From positions 1,922,001-1,986,000 of the forward strand of contig JAKZAN010000005.1 of NCBI GenBank assembly GCA_023053545.1: a DNA stretch of 64,000 bases, read 5' to 3'. Every line of letters begins with the position of its first letter. Position 1 is the first letter of the stretch. The position numbers were made by a program, and so were the translations under genes. Below the pieces are notes generated by a model. That model saw only the letters and a list, made by a program, of their open reading frames with translations, made no database searches and had not been told where the DNA came from. The stretch is from Lepidurus packardi. Lineage: Eukaryota; Arthropoda; Branchiopoda; Notostraca; Triopsidae. Positions 47,269 to 60,330 of the stretch are shown one piece after another.

Positions 47269-48181
47269 CACAGTATAGAGGTTTACACAGTATGCTAACA
47301 GGGCTATCTTCCAATGTTAAGGTTTTCTGACGACCTTCTCGGTCCCCCGAGTAATATTCAGGTAAAAGGCCAGAAAATGAAAGGGTACATTCGCAAACCT
47401 CCCAGGGCAGTTCAGAAAAGGTCACGACGGTTTACAAAGCGCGTAATTTAAATATATTGCTTCAAACTATGTGAGCTTAAAATAAAAGATGAATGAACTA
47501 GGTCAAAGCACAACACGTATACACATTATAGACTATTTCGCGTTACTCAGGTTGCACCACGAGGAGGCAGTCTATTTTGCAATCCATACATAGGTGTTTT
47601 ATAGTATACAGGTTTAACCCCATATACTATAAAATACCCATGTATATTAATGTCTATATGTGTTGTTATGACTATTTATGTCTATATACGAGTTATCCAT
47701 TACATTGGTACTTTACAACTATTCCTAAATGTTACTAACTTTTGCTAGTTTAGTATTTTTCTTAACACGTTTAACTACTGCTCTTTCTGATACAGCTACA
47801 TTTTCTTCTTTAAGTGTGTAGTAAATCCTAACTCGGACGAACAAATTAAAAAAATAATCAACTGGAAATCAAGTGTTTTTTTCCGAAAACACTTTCAAAT
47901 GCGCGCGTTGCCGGTAGGACCCTACGTCAGCCCAAAACTCCCTAGAGTGCCCGAGAGAAAGGTCACCAGTCCCCCGTTTTCTGAATGTTTTCTTCTCTTC
48001 TCGAACCCTTTTTCTAGTAGATTAGGAATGCCTACATGGGGGTACATGGGCACAGTCTGGGAATCTATCCCCCATATAAGCCTTCGTACCCTCACATCCT
48101 CTTGGGACCGAGAGATTTGTCAGAAAACCTTAACATTGGAAGGATACCCCTGTTACATACTGTGTAAACCTCTATACTGTG
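47269..48181. mobile_element. 913-bp long-TIR element with 8-bp duplication ATTGTAAC
   Basis: The left end starts CACAGTATAGAGGTTTACAC and the right end is its inverse. The TIR continues with small differences for about 85 bp, including CCAATGTTAAGGTTTTCTGA and TCTCGGTCCC. The target duplication ATTGTAAC is exact at 47261-47268 and 48182-48189. I find no transposase; the largest frame (from 47899) runs out past the element end. A palindrome lies inside at 47593-47639. The 8-bp duplication with CA...TG ends suits a P-like or hAT-like non-autonomous element; I cannot decide which. Confidence 0.85.
47593..47639. repeat. Palindrome inside the 913-bp element
   Basis: The left arm GGTGTTTTATAGTATACAGG and the right arm CATATACTATAAAATACCC are inverted near-copies (about 17 pairs) around a loop of about 10 bases. 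It is not part of the terminal repeats. Confidence 0.7.
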
Positions 48182-48550
48182 ATTGTAACCGGTATTCAAT
48201 TGGTAAGAAATTTTTCTTAAAAAATGGCAGTAAAATAATATGCTTGTGTATGCCAGTTTCCTATTCCCAATTTCGCTCTCTATCGCGTAAGGGAAAAAAT
48301 TCTAAGTTACTATTGAAGGTATTTTACGTATTATTGAAGTTATTATTGAAGGCTTGAATTATTGAAGGAAAACAATAGAAAAGTCAAACTTTCTCACACT
48401 TTTTATGGATATCACCTACATTACTGTCAAGAAGTTTTGTAGACATTTGGTGTACTTCTTGACGTAAAACTGCTTTTGCCTTTCCCATGCTATCGTTTCA
48501 TATAGCACGCTAAAGTATCTATAAACGCTAAGCAGTATCCGGGAGTTTTG

Positions 48551-49457
48551 TAGTGGTATTATTTGTGTGATGTAAGTCTGCCAATTTCACTGGAACAAAA
48601 AAGGAATAAAATACTTACTTAAAATACTACTGGCAGAAAATACTTGATACGAAAAAGGCTTTTAAACGTATTGAGTAATATTGAGGCTCAAAATTTCTGG
48701 AAATTATATTTTCATAAATTATACAAGTTAAACCAGAGAAACTGCTTCGATTTCGGAAGGTGAATAGACAGATTTTGGTGAAACCCCTTACCGAAGCCAA
48801 TGGGATATTTCTTTCATTTTTTTCTTCCTAAGTTCGGGGTTAGGCATTATAAAGGTCTGCCATTTGGGAGAAAGAACTTAATTGATATTAATATCTTGGA
48901 CGTGGAGCATGACTCGGCTTTCGGTTTTTAAAGAGACCAGATTGAAAGCTACAAAATTTACCCGTAAAAAAAAAAAAAAAAAAATTTGTTCCGAGCTCTC
49001 TCAGCTGGAGGCCGTGTCACGACCTATCGCTATATCTTTCTTCGATATAAAAGAACACACCTTTTTTTAGAACATCGATAATCGCCGTCTATGAATGATG
49101 CTTATATCGTATACTTTGTCCAATACGTTCTTTGTGGCCGGTTTTCTATTGCACGTCTTTATATATTGCTTGGCTGCTATGAGTAAATAAACATCCTCGG
49201 TATGGACCGTAAAAGTGTCAAGTCCTGGCTATTCAGTCCAAAAAATGGCTATTCACGACGCAAAAGCTCTTTTCTTTCTCATGAGAAAGCGCATGATCTT
49301 ACCTGATAATAACAGTTCACATAAAAGGCTCAATAAATGAAGGATTCTAGTTATGATTTCATTTTATACATACAAACCCTCTTCGCGTTATGGTGGGGCA
49401 GTTTGCGACTCATCTGGAGAAATTTCAACTTCCAGAAGAGAAAGACTTTTTCTTTTT
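48551..49457. other. Non-coding stretch, no supported gene
   Basis: I see no gene. A poly-A run of about 20 lies near 48966-48984. The phrase 'atgagtaaataaacatc' near 49180 resembles the 'atgagtaaataaagata' phrases in the 281-bp repeat at 54632-55237. Confidence 0.4.
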
Positions 49458-49633
49458 TAATTCTTAGGAATTTTTTAATTTTTTTAATTCTTAGGATTTT
49501 TTTTATTTTGTTAATTCTTAGGATTTTTTTTATTTTGTTAATTCTTAGGAATTTTTTTATTTTGTTAATTCTTAGGAATTTTTTTATTTTGTTAATTCTT
49601 AGGAATTTTTTAATTTTTATAATTCTTAGGATC
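49458..49633. repeat. 30-bp minisatellite, about six units
   Basis: Units of the form TTAATTCTTAGGA followed by T-rich TTTTTTATTTTG repeat about six times with a period near 30 bp; the first and last units are shorter. The open plus-strand frame through it (10-residue periodic Leu/Ile/Phe) exists because the period is a multiple of three and no stop occurs in that phase. It is not evidence for a gene. Confidence 0.85.
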
Positions 49634-52600
49634 GACCTAAGAAGTGAATGAAAAGAATGTGAATAATTTCTTCACATATCAGTACGACATATTAATGTTG
49701 GAGCAGTTTGCCACTCAATTGGAGAGCTTTCACGTTATTCAATTTTTTTTTATGAATTTTCAGGAAAGAATTTGGATAATTTCTTCGGTATCAATAAGGC
49801 ATACACATGACAGTCGATTTGAGGTAATACTAGAAGGCACGGATATTTGAGGTAATACTAAGTACAGGTATCTGCAAAGGTTAAAAAAGCGAGACTAAAA
49901 TTGTGTGTGTGACCGTCCGGAATTTTGACAGTTGTAAAACTGTCTATTGTTATAGAATTCGGGAGAGTCATTCCATTATGAGTTGGGGAAAAGCAGAACT
50001 TTCCTAGACACGGGTTGTAGGAAATCCGCGTTTTTCTTTTCCGCACAGACTTCTCCTGCTCTTGGCATGAAATATTCCTTTTACCTTGCCATCAACCACA
50101 AAGCCACACACGAGTCGTTGGCGTATAGTTCGGCTTAGTGCATAGCACAATTGATATGTTCTAGTGTCGCTATTGTCCCATGTGTAACGTCGAAATAGCC
50201 TTGCTTCCAAAAGTCAAGAGGGAAAAACTAAATAGAAAGTCATGAACTGTCTGCCGTTCTATGGAGCTATGGGTAATAACAAGCAATGCAGTGTCCGTGC
50301 CCCTGTTGTTTCATACTCGTATTTTTTTTTATCTTGACACACTATAACACCCATCTGTTATCCAGGCCTTTTTAATGCCGATTCTCCCAAAGAAAAGGGA
50401 AAAAATAATACCAAAAGGATACCAGAGGCTGATTTACGCGTTGTGGAAGAAAGAGTGTTTTGTAAGGAAGAGTGCAAGTTGTTCATAAACTCGAGGAGAT
50501 TCTGAAAAGATGTCATCGAAGAGGATCTGCCTTGTAGCAACATGCATTGTTTCCCTGTTAATTATAATGCTATTGTATCCGCACGCGTAGTTTTCCTCCC
50601 GTGGTTCGATTAATGAAGCGAGACTTTGCAGCCACAATCCCTCATTTTTTTTTTTACTATTATTTATCGTTAAGATTCGAAAACATAACAAGTAAACGAA
50701 CTAACCAGCGCTCAACAAGGGGAAGTAGGACGCAGCGGGGTGTACTTTGTGCTTAATTTTTTTTCTTTGCTATTTAGGCTTCGGGTATTACGTGGTCAAA
50801 TTTAGTTTTAGTTATTTTTCTCGAAAGAAACCCATGGAAGGTAGGACTGTATTTATAAAATGCCATGCAATGGCAAAAAGAAAAGACAATGTGATGTCTG
50901 AGATCACTTTGCATTCCCGAAGATGTCGATTTCTATCAGTTTAACATCTTGTGATTAGACGAAAAACTCCTGCTTGTGGCTTAGACACGCTGCGAAAAGT
51001 ATTTTTTTTTAGTAGTTTCGGGTGAGGGAGAGAGCGTGGTAATTTTTGTCTGTCCTTTTTGCTTTGCATATTTTTTTGTAATTTTCCGTCAGCTTTTTCC
51101 CACGGCGTGTAGCCTCGACACGCGAGGCTACTTTCCTACTGGGCAATATAATATTTTCTGATTGAAGATATGTCGAACACGTCGTAAACCAGTTGATGCT
51201 TAAGTCTCTCTAGGAGGAGTCAACTTGGCCGATTATAACCCACGTGCAATATTGTCTCCTCTGAAGTGCCGCATTTCCACAACGCTTCGTCTTTTTTGTC
51301 TCCTTTCCCTTTTCCTGCCATGCAAGTTCCATGCCATCCTTCAGTTTCCTTCATAAACCAAAAGCAAGTGTGAAAGATCTTTGGGCCATGAACAGTTTTA
51401 CAGCGCTCACGATTGGGGATATCTACTCCCCAGTTGATCTTTTCTTCACCCAAATCCTCGCTTTTTTCCTTAACATCCGAACTTCCGAATCTAACAAATG
51501 ACGGATAATTATAGCTGGAGTTTCTTGTTGTTATTTGTAGCCCTTTTTGGGTTTCCGTATGGAATAGACCCAATGGTGGTTGTAAAAGTTTCTCACACCG
51601 ATGGTCCATGGGCAACCTCGAACCCAACAGATCTATAACCCTTGGTTTGAAAAGGTAAAAGTTTTCAGAGGGAGCGTTGTGAGCTTCAAAATGTCATGGA
51701 AATTTGCGCTGATTGAAGAGGATAAGTTTCTCGAAGGGGCCTTCAAAAACATGGAAATTTTCCCCAACGTGATTGGTTTGATGATTTCACTTGCTAATTG
51801 AATAGGGCCGTTTTCTCGATTCTCGCGATGCTTGACAGATTGCAGGTAAAACATCACACGCAAACGCTGTTTCCCGGGTTGTAAGCTTGTAACACGAAAT
51901 TGAGGAGGGTGTGTATGGGATAACTTTTGCCTTGAAGATGAGCCCTGGTCCTGAGCCAAGATGTCTGCACCTTAGCCATTTCCCATATTTTCGAACATGA
52001 CATGCCCAAACAGCAACAGCCTTCCCAAACTATTGCGTTAGAAGCGCCAGTAGCCGGGAGTAAATGGAGGATTGGCGTGGATTAGCTTACAGTGTACGAG
52101 TACTCTAACAAGCGTTATTCTTCTTTCGGCATCCATCATTGTATGGCCGAAGCAAGCAGGCAAGAAGTGATCAATACGGATGTGCATCATGAATTAGGAA
52201 ACCACGAAGGTTATGTTTATAGCGGAAAGAAATTGGGCAAGAAAAAAGAACAACTCATTTTGTATTGCTTTGGCATGGCTGGCCCCGCACCTTTGTTAAA
52301 ATGGAGAAGCTTTTCTTCATTCAACTTTTTCTCGGATATACGGTGGATTTCTGGAAACCTGTTCTTGACCGATACTCGTGGCTGAATTCAGGAGATACTA
52401 ATTTCAATGTACCTGTATTTTTTCTGGGATTTTTTCGAAACATTTTTGAGATATCGCTAGGAAATATATTACCCAGATTCTCAAGCGAGCTGTGTAAACT
52501 CCGTTTGGACCGCTTACGAAGGACGTGTGTGGTGGTCACGCCTTACTATAAACGGATTCTTTTGATGCTTTTTGGATAAGCCACTTTTAGGACTTGTCCA

Positions 52601-54631
52601 TCCGGAGCGTTTGAACGTCCGATTTTTTATTGTGTGGGTCGTATTGTATAGCTTTTTCATTGCAATGCGAATATGCCAAGGCAAAAAAAGGCCGGAATTT
52701 GCAATGCTAAAGTTTTCTCGTGCAGTACAGTATAGAAGAAGTTGTACTGTACGATACAGTGCAGAGCAGGGCACCTGCTGTTCAGTTTACTGCCTCACAT
52801 GGGAGAAGGTTTGATGCCAATGTCAGATAGAAAGTCACGTGACTTGATCGGTCATTAACAAGAACTGTAGGGGGTGTTCAGGTGGAGCCTAAAGGCCCTG
52901 GCTCATTTCAATATGCTAACATTTCGCATAATCTTTTGAAAAAGCAGAAATTGGGCCTTTGAACTCGGGCATTTTTTTTACTATACTTCACCCAGTACCT
53001 GCACCTCGCTCTGTAGGTTCGAAACAGCCTTCGTTTTCAATTCCACCAAGCAATGTCGTAGTTTATTTTGCCTAAGGAGTATACAGAACATTGGGAATAA
53101 TTTTTCCATTTCAATAATGTTGACACCTTCTATGCTAAGCAAGTCAATATTAATTCAATCATCAATATTAATCCGAAAATAATTTACCTAGTAATTTAAA
53201 CTAACAATTTATTTGGGCATTTAATAGGATGACTAAAGAATAATTGCTGCTAATTTAATCACTAATTTAAGATCAATATCATTTTATAATTATTTAAATT
53301 AAATTTATTTAAAATAAAGTAATTTACAAACATTAATTAAAGTAGAATAACCCAAAATTTCCCAATACGAAACTAAAAAAAAGCTCTTCTCCCAAAATGG
53401 ACCAAAAATTGGATTAACAAACCTTCAGCTATCCGGGAACAAAACCTGGCACGAAAGCTCTCTGCACAAACGATTTGCCTAAGAACACTAATTGCGTAAT
53501 TAAGGCAGGCTTGCTCAACCACTTTTGAAGCAATGCGCTACCTATAACATCGAAAGGTGTTCTAATCTCCGATCAGGCCCAGAAGTTAAACCGTCCAAGA
53601 CCTCCATCCCATTTTTATCCACTGCTAGCGGCTCAATAAATATAGGGCAAAGCTAATTAGGCAACACCCTGCGCCTACAATTTAAATCTATCAAACTTCC
53701 TGACCAATCCAACACTATATTTTCAATGATGAAACAATCCAGCCGCCCTTCGCTAATAAGAATTCACTCACCTGATCTAACATCGCCCTATTATGAAGTC
53801 CTAGAAAAAAATAACAGCTAAATTTAATAGAATATTTAAAATATTTGTCGAGATAGTATTTATGTTATATATTATTTATTTATTTAGGTTTCACATTTTC
53901 ATTTCGTAAGTTTTAGGGTTTGGTCTATTTGCGCTAGACTAACTTCCACTTTATTGCGTATCAAGAGCATCAGTATCCGAGCCTACAGAAAGCTTTTTCG
54001 GTAATCTAGTTAGTTTTTAACAAAGAAGTTGGGATGTTGTTTAGGGGGTATCCCCCTGGTGCAAAAGCCGGTGTTTTGCCCTCTCGGAGTATTGGGCAAA
54101 TGAGGAAGCTATATGGTTTAAAACAAGGTGAGAGCAAGCAATCGAGTAGCCAAATGTGTATTTTTTTGTGATGCCATGGTGTGATACCGTGGCTCTTTAA
54201 TGATGAAAACAGGTCGAGATTCTAAGGCTCATAAGGGCAGGGATAGGTTGGGCCTCTCTGTCTTTGACTCGCTGACCACATGTGATCCAAAACCCTAAGC
54301 AACATTAGAGGTTGTACCACGGTAGCAAAGCCCACACAGTATCGGGACCATCAACCAAGTTAACTTAAGACGGGAGCAACATAACGTCTTGCATTATTGG
54401 TCAATTTACATAAAGGTGGGTACACTACTATCTGTCTAATCGCATTGACCTCTACTTTCTTCCCATGCAGTGACACCTAACCGACACGCACATTTTTTTT
54501 TTCAGGAAAGAAATTCCGTCTCCATGCGCCGCTGCTCCCATGAATCCCATGTCACTCTAATTGTATTAGGCAGGATTAGGGGTCTACATTGTTGAAGAAG
54601 CTTTAAGACAACTTTTTCCATGGTCTCCAAT
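49634..54631. other. Non-coding stretch, no supported gene
   Basis: I see no supported gene. A small hairpin-like sequence of CAGTACAGTATA/TGTACTGTAC type lies near 52724-52756. A very AT-rich segment (about 53095-53400, rich in ATTAAT/AATTTA) is followed by more balanced sequence to 53800. The latter drew attention as possibly organellar or 5S-like, but neither idea held up. Confidence 0.4.
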
Positions 54632-55237
54632 GCATGAGTAAATAAAAATAAACCATCTCTAAGGCTATTTAGGAGTACCGTTGATGCAACTTAACAATTT
54701 TCATTGTTGAGCAACAGCAAATCGGATCGGACTCGATGAGACTGATCTGATTGGCTGTGGCTCAACAATGAAAAGAGCAGTTTCCTGCGTTGCCTTTTTG
54801 TCTTTTTGAGCGTTAAAGTGCGTTTAATAACCTTGGTAACTGCAAAAGTGGATAAGTGCACAGAACGAAGTACATGCCGGGACAATGTGCACGTAAGTGG
54901 CTTCGACTGGATATGAGTAAATAAAGATACAATCTGTAAGGCAGATATTGAGGAGTACCGTTGATGAAACTGGTGCTTCTTAACATTTTCATTGTTGAGC
55001 AACAGCAAATCGGATCGGACTCGATGAGACTGATCTGATTGGCTATGGCTCAACAATGAAAAAAGCAGTTTCCTGCGTTGCTTTTTTTTCTTTTTGGCCG
55101 TTAAAGTGCGTTTAATAACCTTGGTAACTGCAAAAGTGGATAAGTGCACATAACGAAGTACATGCCGGGACAATGTGCACGTAAGTGGGTTCGACTGAAT
55201 ATGAGTAAATAAAGATACCATCTCTGAAGACAGCTAT
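54632..55237. repeat. 281-bp tandem duplication carrying hairpins
   Basis: The unit start GGAGTACCGTTGATG occurs at 54671 and 54952 (period 281). Both units contain 'gcgtttaataaccttggtaa', 'gtacatgccgggacaatgtg' and 'atgagtaaataaa'. A partial unit precedes the first from about 54632. Within each unit is a hairpin (54697-54774 and 54986-55062). Its arms are about 31 bp, TTTTCATTGTTGAGCAACAG and onward, around a loop of about 15 bases. The minus-strand open frame of 176 codons through the array is a translation of the duplication with no known domain. Confidence 0.85.
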
Positions 55238-58200
55238 ATAGGGTTCGCCAGGCGAGATCACGATGGAAAAGGCAGGTGAATGTTCCTTAAGCAATGCCTG
55301 TTGAGCTCCGAATCTTGGTCGATAATTAATGGCCTTCTTGTACTTGAAGCAAACGAATGGGTTTCTTGTCACCGCCCCGTAAATCTCATTACGCAGACCT
55401 GGGATGATTTAGGTCTCTCATAAGCGCAAAAGTCTATAGATTCCTTTTTCGGTCAGCTCAATGGTATATGTTTTAACACCTATGGACTCTTGTGGCCAGT
55501 TTCATAAACCTTCCCCACCGTGCTTTGGGAAAAAATTTACTTCTTGACATCCCAAAAGGCTTTAGAACAATATAAAACCTGGGGTTTTCTGCCCTATACA
55601 ATTGTTAGTTAACGGGCACTTTTTGTTTTGTTCCTTTGGCAGCCGTACATCAAGCCAGCACCACTTTTTATATGAGTTGGCTAATTTCCATCTGAATTCT
55701 CAAGACAAATGACTCTCCGACACTCGCTGGTTACTTTTCTTCAAAGTTCCCCGCCTTAGGTAGCCCGCCTATGGTTCCAGCGAGTAATTAGCCACTCTAT
55801 AAAGCTACTTAAAATCACCAGGAGACTTTTGTGTATTTCAACTTGTCCAAACCGCGCATCCCAAAAGCTCTTGTAACAATAGTGCGTGCAACTTTTTGGG
55901 GTAAGGGGTTGTTCTTTCAAAGCTTCCCTTAAGTATTCTAATGGGCTCTTCTCTATAAAATATTCCTTCAGCGATGAGGTGCTGGCCCTTTCAAATTCGT
56001 GTATTATGGTAAATATCTTTTCGCCTATGACAGCAATGAAGGGGTAAGCATTAGAGGTGGGCTAAAGCAAATGTGCAGATGCAGACTGAAATATTGGAGA
56101 TTAAGTCGCGCAGATCTGTATAGGCATGGAGTTCCGGTTTGTGGCATCCACCTTTCTTCCTTTCCTTTAAGGGCATAGTTCAAAGGTATAAATTACTCAG
56201 AAATTGTTTAGTCAACAACTCGGAAAGCGTTTTTTCTTGTGTGGGGGAGTATACAGACTCTCATTGCTGCAGCTATCTTCTACCAGTATGTCCCCAGTAT
56301 AGAGGCTTACGTTGGCTCGGTTGCGTGAGTCAAAGGCACACAACGGGGTTATACCTAAGAAGTAAAGGGCATCGCGTCACTTGTTGGTAAAATGCCCTGA
56401 GGAGGAAATATGAAGTCATTGTCATAAATTAAGTGCCGTTTCCTTACGTTATGCAAACTCGTACATGAGTTTGAATGGTCTGTTTAAGCCCCGAGAACAG
56501 TGTATGCCAAACTTAAATTGGCTTGCTGTGCATATCCTACCCCGGGATTGCTTGCTGAGTTTGCCACGTGGGGCCCATGCAATATACATCAAGGTACATA
56601 AAGAGTCGCGCTTAAACTTCTGGCTCTTGAATGTAATATTTATTTTTATTTCCTTCTTTAAATTTTGTTTTTTGAATAAAGCAGTGACCCATGACGTTTA
56701 TCCCGGACTTGATTGAACAGCGAAAAAAATCCTTTTTAGATTTTATGATTGTTTTAAGAATAATAATACGACGCTAGCTATCGATTTTTAAGAATAATAC
56801 TGTGAATTAATATACAGTACGTTGTTATCGAGTGTAAGCTATGCATTAAATATCGATACATACAAGTCCACGATACTACTTATCGATTTTTAAGATAAAA
56901 CTAATACGATACACTACGATTACACTACGTTGTTATCCGGCTAAATGATGTAAGTGATCGTAAACAATCATTGTTAGTTAATAGTGAAGCGTTAAATTAA
57001 ATAAAAAAATAACGAGCCTTCTTGAGCAGTGTGTATCTTTTACAATATAACGGTCGCCAACGGTAAAATTCAGGAAAGCACTTAAACCTACAACAGCGTT
57101 ACTTGGAGTATTATTTACATTAGTAGACATCTGCACAAGTATTAGGCTTCTAGAAGACAATGGATTGGTTAATCTTCCGCTTAGGAAGATACATGTCCAG
57201 CATGGGTAGAAGCTTTCACAAGTTTACGTGTAATAACTGAACAGTTATTTCACGTGGACACATTAGCCGTGAAATATACACCCATTTCGGGGAACAACCT
57301 GGACGTGATATTCTGTAATCCTGTATGGGCCCGCTGTTCTTACTAGTCACGGTTTGAATGAGGCGAATTGGTGGGGAAGACTAAAGCTTCGATCCAATGC
57401 ATACGAGGCGTGGTACACAAGGCCACGGAAACACATGACATTTTAAAAGATGGGGTCATTACAAGCTTACGCGATCCTTCCATTTGCTTAATATCTTTTA
57501 AGAAAAGGACGTTTTCTAGGGTGACTTCCCTTGCAACATGTCTCAAGACTCGCTGCTCTAAGGTTCGGGAATTTAGATGATAGAGCCTACTTTAGGTTCT
57601 TCACGTGTTTTCTTGTTTGTCTGTTGTGTTGTTCTTTAACGCGGGTTTTTAGTGATTTCCTAGGGAAGGAACGGCATTGAAGTGTTTTCCCATCCTTTTT
57701 CTTCGTTGTGAATGCCAAATGCGCCGCCCTGCTGCTAATTAGAATTCCATGATAATTCCTTTTACCCATTTCGCCCTCTGGTTTTTATAAAAGCTCCCAA
57801 GAGCGTTAGTATAGTTTCCTAGGGCCATAAACTGCTTAAGCAAATAACTACTGACGATAACATCAGCTTGCCAGCAGTTTCAATTTACTCTTGATGGCTC
57901 ATGAAAGTTTTGAGCGTCGTTGATGAATTAGTTTGGGTTCGTTGGTGTGGAGGGACTTTATTTTGCCCCTTCCAGCCCAAAGTCCTTAAGAGCTTTAGTG
58001 TTTTAAGAATTTCAATAGTTTCTCACGCTTGTGCCTTTTGTGGAAATTTTTAACCCCTTCGCTGTGCGTTTGGTTTGAAAGAGTTCATGTCTTATTCATT
58101 CGTGAAAAGGTTCGCGTTAAAAAGCTATACTGTGTTTTATATAGGTTTGCTATTATACGCATTTCCACAACGCTTGTGGGATATCTTGGGTAGGATATAT

Positions 58201-60072
58201 TCTATGTCGATTAATGCATACTGCATTAGGGACACCCTATGGATACGATAAATGGGGTTAAGGGAACTTTGGATTTCAAAAACTGTCCAGTTTAAGCCCG
58301 AAAGCTATGCGTGTAAAGCCGAAGATTAGATTATCGTAACGACGTATAGAAAAAAAAATGGCCAATGGCGAAGTCGATTGTCTGACCGATAAGAAGAAAA
58401 TAAGCCTGCTGAGCTTCATGACATTAATTTCAATTAGGACATTTATCAGAGGACAAGCCCATGCCGCTTGCCAGTCAAACGTGGCACAATTTATAAGGCT
58501 TTTGTATTCAAAATGAAAGAGTGCTGTAAGTAAGAATTACCTGTAAAGCTTACAACGAATAACGATGGCTTTCGTAATATAGTTTTGGTCTTTATTATGG
58601 CAAGTTTATCAGTGTGGGATCAACGTTTTGTCGGCTTTTCTTGGTTGCAAATAAAGTGTCAGTTTTGGCTCTTTTTTTTTGTTTTTGCGCTCGAGAAAAT
58701 GTGTTAAAAAGCAGCCCGGTTTTGATTTGTGACGACACCAACGCTCACTTGCTGACCATATGCTCCCCTGCCGTTTTTACCTAATCATCTTACATACCCT
58801 GTGAACTGCATCCGCATCCCAAAGGCAAATTGCTGTCTAATTATTTCCAGTACAACAACGCAAATAAATTCCCCGAGTTGGGAGTTCGTTTTTATGGTAT
58901 TGACGATTTTTTTTCCTTTGGTTTTGGACCACCACTCATGTTTTCCTAGTATGTTATATCTTTGTGTTCTCGTATTTCGCGATGGCTTGTTACCACCTTT
59001 CTTTGTGGAACATAAAAGGGTTCGAGTACTGGCATAATACCGCGCAGTCTCCTTGCACGGATTGCGTTTTATTCTCTCATTGCTAAACCACAACTTTTAG
59101 GACACACACGTTCAGTAGTAGAAGAGGAGCTATTAGAGCCCTAGTTTGGATGCCTTTTGATGTTGCGGAACATTGTATTAAAGAGTTATACAAGTATCGC
59201 TGTAGTCAAGTTGGAAAGAATAGAACGCTCACAGAAGTTCAGATAATGTCTTTCTGTCGTTGTAAAAGCTATCGGCTGCTCTGTTTCGAGCCACACAGGC
59301 AAGCCGTAGGGAAAACCTGTTTATAGAATTGTAAAATAGGAGGTAATAATTGAGGTTTATTGGCTCATTTGCTACCCGGGAAACCTGCTTACAGCCGTTT
59401 CTGGAGCCGACCACAGCGCCAATTTTTAAACAGGGTCTTAGCATTAGTCTTGGTCAGCACACTTGTTTGCCAGTATCTTATTAGATTTTTTTTTAAACTC
59501 TTGTATATTATAGAGCCTTATAGAACGTTTTCCCGATTGAAATAAGTGTGCTAAGATTAAAATAGGTTTGCTTCATCGCGAAAGAGAAAACCTGGTTAAT
59601 ATTGTATGATTTATAATTTGGGTACATTTTGTGTTAAGAGCATCCCATTCCATTTCGAAGTTCTGCCATATTTGTAATAGTAATAATAATAAAAAAATGC
59701 AACACAAGTGTAGAGTTTGGAATCACTTGGCTATCGAAGTTTGTGCCACGCATTTGCTTAGAACTGGAATGTTAAGCCGTTGCAAAATGTTGTTTAATTA
59801 AGTACAAAATGTTTAAACAAATTACGTATGGAGATGAGCTAATTTGATTCCCTTTTGGTATTTCTTCTTGAGTAAACAATGGATTTTCAGTAGAGAAATC
59901 AGATTTCTAACCGTTTCTGACCTGATGAAAGGCTTAGCCAATTCAGCCGATTAAAGTCTCCAGCTGACTAAAGGTGCAACTAGCAAGGAGATGCAAAAGC
60001 ATCTGCTTTCTCATGACATAATTTCGTACGGGATTTTAGTTCCGGAATATCTTTTGGCAGCGAGTCTTTTAT
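55238..60072. other. Non-coding stretch with a small duplication
   Basis: I see no supported gene. At 56777-56938 an imperfect duplication of about 104-109 bp repeats TATCGATTTTTAAGA and ACGTTGTTATC. Around 59660-59760, AT-rich sequence with 'gtgtagagtttggaatcact' is reminiscent of 42440-42480. Confidence 0.4.
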
Positions 60073-60330
60073 AGCTCCCGTATACCTCAGCTTATTGATG
60101 CGAAACAGCCACAGGTGGCGCTGATGTTTGTTATTGTTTTCCGAAAGCTTTGCGTAAACAATGCCAACTTCATTTACTAATGTGTTATTCATTGTAAAAA
60201 GAAATTTGGATTGGTTATGCTCGAGCTTACTGTCAAAGAATTTGTTTATGAAATATACTGGTTTTCTCAAAAACTTGTTCGAAATTCGTCAGGCTAACCG
60301 CCTAAAACGAGCTAAGGTATACGGAAGCCG
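60073..60330 (-). mobile_element. Family B element, copy 4, internally deleted
   Basis: The left end is GCTCCCGTATACCTCAGCT, then 'cacaggtggcgctgatgttt', GTTATTGTTTTCCGAAAGC and TTTGCGTAAA. The right end is 'gctaaccgcctaaaacgagc' and TAAGGTATACGGAAGCC. Reversed, it follows copies 1 and 3 from the terminus through 'accagtatatttcat' and then jumps to the CAATAACAAACATCAG core. It is thus about 258 bp with the middle deleted. Both termini are clear. Confidence 0.75.

Larger units (their letters stand above)
47149..48550 (+). mobile_element. Family G element, copy 6, interrupted
   Basis: The head (GTAGCTTGTTACACC, then 'ggaacgcgcattgcttctgcg', CATGAAACGGC) is at about 47167-47250. It breaks at 47268 and resumes at 48190 with the family sequence 'ggtaagaaatttttcttaa'. 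It continues to the tail 'cctacattactgtcaagaag', 'gtgtacttcttgacgtaaaa' and 'tccGGGAGTTTT' (48550). The insertion is the 913-bp element below, with an 8-bp duplication. Without it the copy is about 480 bp. The left terminus is decayed. Confidence 0.65.

Noticed and set aside
47899..48357. 152-codon plus-strand frame near the 913-bp element
   Set aside because: It crosses the element's right end and target duplication into family G sequence, so it cannot be a transposase of that element.
53560..53620. 5S rRNA-like phrase (CCGATCA...GAAGTTAA)
   Set aside because: Only two short words match; spacing and the downstream half do not fit a 5S gene or an internal promoter.
53095..53830. Possible mitochondrial insertion (NUMT) in AT-rich sequence
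   Set aside because: I could not recognise any mitochondrial gene or rRNA segment; base composition alone is not enough.
54691..55221. 176-codon minus-strand frame made of two similar halves
   Set aside because: Translation of the 281-bp duplication and its hairpins; no protein domain.
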